From contig BTQM01000006.1 in NCBI GenBank assembly GCA_036985875.1, forward strand, positions 1 to 23,979: a DNA stretch of 23,979 bases, in the 5' to 3' direction. The stretch comes from BTQM01 sp036985875 (GTDB lineage: Bacteria; Patescibacteriota; Minisyncoccia; Phycocordibacterales; UBA1539). Shown in pieces: positions 21,205-23,979 of this stretch. The notes below the pieces were generated by a model. That model was given only the letters and a program-made list of their open reading frames with translations, was not told where the DNA came from and did not search any database. The position numbers were made by a program, and so were the translations under genes. Within the stretch, counting starts at the first letter, position 1. Each line of letters begins with the position of its first letter.

Positions 21205-22179
21205 TTATGCCCTCTCTCCCAAAAAATTCTCAACAACAGACACTACATCCTTGGCGGTTTTCGTCTCCATCAGTTTTATGCGAAGCTCTTTCGCCCCGTC
21301 AAATCCGTTCACATACGCCTTGTAATGCTTTTTCATGACGGCAAAATTTTTCGTATCTCCCAAAATCTCTTCAAAGAGTTTCGTATGCTCCACCATGACG
21401 CGCAATTTTTCTTCCGTACTTGGTACCACGTTGGCGAACAGCCACGGGTTGCCGAACACTGCCCTGCCCAACATGACACCATCCGCGCCAGACTCCTGTG
21501 CTTTCTGCCGGGCATCTTCCATATTCTTCACGTCTCCGTTGCCAATGATGAGGACCCCCGACCCTCGGGCGATCTCCACCGCACGCGCGACTCTGTCCCA
21601 GTGCGCAGCCGGTTTCGACATTTCTTTTCTGGTGCGCGCGTGGAGAGCGATTGCTGCGGGCTTCGCCTCAAGAAGCTCCGGAAGCCACTCTTCCAGCGTG
21701 TCACTATTGTAGCCCAGTCGTGTTTTCACCGAGACGGGAAGGTCCCCGCCGCCTTCTTTCGCCGCGACAATTATCTCTTTGGCAAGAGCGGGATCTTTGA
21801 TGAGCGCCGCTCCCGCCCCCTGCTTTTCCACGCTCCTGTCCGGACACCCCATGTTAATGTCGATGCCATCAAACCCAAGATTTTTTATCAGTCGTGCGCA
21901 TGCATGAATATTCTTCGGCTTATCGCCGAATATCTGTGCTACGATCGGGCGTTCATTTTCTGTGTACATGAAGTTTCGCAAGAGCACTTCTCTTCCCTTG
22001 CTACACAGCCCGTCACACGAAACAAACTCTGTGTAGAATACGTCGGGACCTCCATTTTCTGTTCCATGTTCACTGTACTTAGCGATGATTCGCCGGAATG
22101 CTGCATCTGTAACATCCGCCATTGGCGCTAGCGCGAAAAACGGTTTTTTCAGTTGTGTCCAAAATCCACTGCTTGTCAT
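21205..22179 (-). CDS. dus: tRNA-dihydrouridine synthase
   Basis: This 324-residue flavin enzyme reduces uridine to dihydrouridine in the D-loop of tRNA. It has the FMN-binding TIM-barrel start ALAPMADVTDAAFR, then FYTEFVS, the active-site loop INMGCPDRSVEKQGAGAAL with Cys112, VKTRLGY, LHARTR and the FMN-phosphate motif GNGDV with GVMLGRAVFGNPW. The C-terminal helical domain is short but present. The ATG at 22179 is chosen over an upstream TTG/ATG region because a -10 element lies directly before it. It is followed after about 50 bp by the 21155 gene, which has its own promoter. Confidence 0.93.
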   Translation of the reverse strand: MTSSGFWTQLKKPFFALAPMADVTDAAFRRIIAKYSEHGTENGGPDVFYTEFVSCDGLCSKGREVLLRNFMYTENERPIVAQIFGDKPKNIHACARLIKNLGFDGIDINMGCPDRSVEKQGAGAALIKDPALAKEIIVAAKEGGGDLPVSVKTRLGYNSDTLEEWLPELLEAKPAAIALHARTRKEMSKPAAHWDRVARAVEIARGSGVLIIGNGDVKNMEDARQKAQESGADGVMLGRAVFGNPWLFANVVPSTEEKLRVMVEHTKLFEEILGDTKNFAVMKKHYKAYVNGFDGAKELRIKLMETKTAKDVVSVVENFLGERA

Positions 22180-22185
22180 ACGCTG

Positions 22186-22194
22186 ATTGTAGCA
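22186..22194 (-). promoter_or_regulatory. dus: Extended -10 promoter of dus
   Basis: TGCTACAAT on the minus strand (TGn plus TACAAT) lies 6 nt before the ATG, again placing the transcript start at the start codon. The -35 is poor, as is usual with an extended -10. Confidence 0.6.
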
Positions 22195-22313
22195 CGGAAG
22201 CAAAGATGCCTGTTGTACACTTTTCTTTCCTCTCCTGAATGCCTATAGAGAAATAACGGAATTAGTGATGGAGGACGGAGAGCATAACAGATGGCCGCAG
22301 CACCTGCCCTTTG

Positions 22314-23979
22314 TTATGACGAGAGTTCCGCTTCCGTAAGTTCAACCTTTGACCCCCTTGGGAGTTCTCCGCTTAACAGCTTATCGGCAATAAGCTGTTC
22401 CACTCTCTCCTGGATAACCCTGTTCATAGGACGCGCTCCGAATGCGGGATTGTAACCTTGCGTCGCAACATAGTTGGTGAGTACATCGTTTACCACCAAA
22501 TCAACACCCTTCTCCCTCAACCGCTTCTGGAGCTTGCCGAGCATCAAGACGGTGATTTTTTTGAGGTCTTCCGGCCGAAGCGGATGAAATAGTACGGTCG
22601 CGTCAAACCTGTTGAGAAGCTCGGGTTTAAAAATGCCTCGCTTGATGATCTGCTCTATTATCTCGTCTTTGAGGTCTGAGAGCTTTCTGCCGGCCTTCAC
22701 CGCCTCCCAGATGATATCACTACCGGCATTTGAGGTGGCAATGAATATAATGTTTCTGGCGTTCACTCGCTTGCCGCGCATATCGGAGAAAAAGCCCTCA
22801 TCAAGTATCTGTAGAAAGAGATCGAGTACTTCAGGGTTGGTTTTTTCAAATTCATCCAAAAGAAGCACGCCATATGGTTTCTCCCTAAGGAGCGTGGAGA
22901 GCGTACCTATCTTTTCTTCTTCAAACGAACCGATCAAGCGGGAAAGCGCGTCGGTCGTCTGATATTCCGACATATCAAGACGCAGAATAGCGTCATCATC
23001 GCCGAAGAACACGCTCGCAAGCGCTTTGGCTGTCTCTGTTTTACCTACGCCGGTGGGCCCCAAAAAGAGAAATGTACCGATGGGTTTTTGGGGATCTCTG
23101 ATACCCGTTCGCGAGCGGCGCATCGCATTGCTAACCGCGAAAACCGCTTCATCCTGTCCGATGATCCTCCGGTGAAGAAGCTCTTCGAGGTTCATAAGTT
23201 TTTCTTTCTCAGCTTCTTTTATCTTGCCCACGGGAATATGTGTTTTTGATTCCACAAGCTCCAAGATATCTTCCCGTCTCACGAGATGTTTGCGTTTTTG
23301 CGCCAAGAGGGGAACTGTCTCCATGAGTAGGTCTATGGCTTTGTCGGGCATAACTGCATCTGAGAAGTAATTTTCCGCACTTGTCACCGCTTCCGAAATG
23401 GCACCGTACGTAAAGAATATTCTGCTTTGGCGCTCAAGGTCGCGCGCAACGTCTTCCAATATCACAAATATTTTTTCTGTGTCCGGCTCTTCCATCATGA
23501 TCTTTTCAAAGTGCGTCATAATACCGGCGTCTCTTCCCAATATCCGATGGAAATTTTCAGTGTCGCTTATCGCTATCATTTGTAGTGAGGAAGATTCCAG
23601 ATACGGTCCTAGCAGTCCCATGACATCAGACCCCAGTGACTTGGCGTTTATGATGAAGGAAGGCAGGTTCCCCAACGCAAGTATAACGTTGCCGGCGTTC
23701 TCCGCTTGTTGCAAGATCTCCAACAACTCGGCTTCAAACCCCGTCTTTTCTTTGGTGGCGGCGATCAAGACCCCTGTGTCCAGATACACGACCCTCTTGT
23801 GCCGAAGCGCGGGTACGGCGGTTTCCTTCGCGATCTCCCATGCAAAATCATAAATAACGCTCATCTTGCCAACGCCTTCTTCTCCTACAAGGAGCGCGTT
23901 CGCTTCATGCGCCCGTGAGAGAATAATCTCCAGCTGTTTGCGCTCCTCTTGATTTCTGCGCGTTCCCATAGAAGGGTTA
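22314..23979 (-). CDS. ClpB/ClpC-type AAA+ ATPase with degenerate first ATPase domain, 5' end outside window
   Basis: About 555 residues of a Hsp100/Clp ATPase; the frame stays open to the right edge, so the Met at 23969 is internal or uncertain. Numbered from that Met, the first ATPase domain (about 1-250) has lost key residues: Walker A reads GEEGVGKM (29-36, Thr replaced by Met) and Walker B reads VILALGNL where VILFIDE is usual. The second domain is intact: GPTGVGKTE (304-312), LLLDEFEK (369-376), SNAG (413-416), NRFD (about 457) and the C-terminal FGARPMNRVIQ. The ClpB middle coiled coil is absent and no ClpP-binding loop is evident. It probably acts as a disaggregase-like unfoldase. Confidence 0.9.
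   Translation of the reverse strand, partial: NPSMGTRRNQEERKQLEIILSRAHEANALLVGEEGVGKMSVIYDFAWEIAKETAVPALRHKRVVYLDTGVLIAATKEKTGFEAELLEILQQAENAGNVILALGNLPSFIINAKSLGSDVMGLLGPYLESSSLQMIAISDTENFHRILGRDAGIMTHFEKIMMEEPDTEKIFVILEDVARDLERQSRIFFTYGAISEAVTSAENYFSDAVMPDKAIDLLMETVPLLAQKRKHLVRREDILELVESKTHIPVGKIKEAEKEKLMNLEELLHRRIIGQDEAVFAVSNAMRRSRTGIRDPQKPIGTFLFLGPTGVGKTETAKALASVFFGDDDAILRLDMSEYQTTDALSRLIGSFEEEKIGTLSTLLREKPYGVLLLDEFEKTNPEVLDLFLQILDEGFFSDMRGKRVNARNIIFIATSNAGSDIIWEAVKAGRKLSDLKDEIIEQIIKRGIFKPELLNRFDATVLFHPLRPEDLKKITVLMLGKLQKRLREKGVDLVVNDVLTNYVATQGYNPAFGARPMNRVIQERVEQLIADKLLSGELPRGSKVELTEAELSS

Noticed and set aside
21196..22131. 311-codon plus-strand frame opposite dus
   Set aside because: Antisense shadow of a gene with complete motifs; its composition (Cys, Arg, Phe-rich) is not protein-like.
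1..23979. CRISPR array, insertion sequence or integrase
   Set aside because: No array of spaced direct repeats and no transposase or recombinase motifs were seen on either strand.

Overview
The window looks like a piece of a genome from the candidate phyla radiation (Patescibacteria, probably a Parcubacteria-type lineage). The basis is indirect: very compact gene packing, many tiny membrane proteins, few clear Shine-Dalgarno sites, TGA used as a normal stop, a minimal DnaX, a Clp ATPase with a degenerate first ATPase domain, and cupin and alpha/beta-hydrolase families typical of these genomes. No rRNA or other taxonomic marker is present, so the placement is an inference. Almost all genes are on the minus strand; the exceptions are a proline-degradation operon and one secreted protein at 13272-17303.

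Region 1 (1-4771) is a minus-strand operon that starts at a CsoR-type copper-sensor repressor. A perfect inverted-repeat operator (TGATACC-N7-GGTATCA) overlaps its promoter. Downstream follow a CcdA/DsbD-like membrane electron carrier, two paralogous small CxxC thioredoxin-fold proteins, two very small membrane proteins (one an SPW-repeat protein), a MacA/HlyD-type adaptor, and a MacB/LolD-type ABC ATPase with an N-terminal YHS metal-binding domain that runs off the left edge. Together they look like a metal- or thiol-stress efflux and redox module.

Region 2 (4830-7189) holds a membrane protein, a short Cys-rich coupled ORF, two overlapping membrane-anchored DUF1573 proteins and a small exported protein. 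Region 3 (7435-10688) is a second thiol-rich cluster: a short membrane peptide ending in GGCG, a membrane-anchored tandem thioredoxin, a large membrane protein with CPAC, CISC and CC/DCxHG motifs, and an alpha/beta hydrolase. Region 4 (10747-12918) has malic enzyme and a CNNM/CBS membrane protein.

Region 5 (13202-16281, plus strand) is proline dehydrogenase coupled to 1-pyrroline-5-carboxylate dehydrogenase, ending in strong terminators; this is unusual for a reduced genome. Region 6 (16356-18344) has a secreted unknown protein, two tiny membrane proteins and a cupin. Region 7 (18369-23979) has a gene-free stretch containing an inverted partial copy of the adjacent tRNA-Gln, then the housekeeping genes dnaX, small basic or Ala/Pro-rich proteins, a dus gene and a truncated Clp ATPase. 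Several promoters sit so close to their start codons that leaderless or nearly leaderless transcripts are likely.
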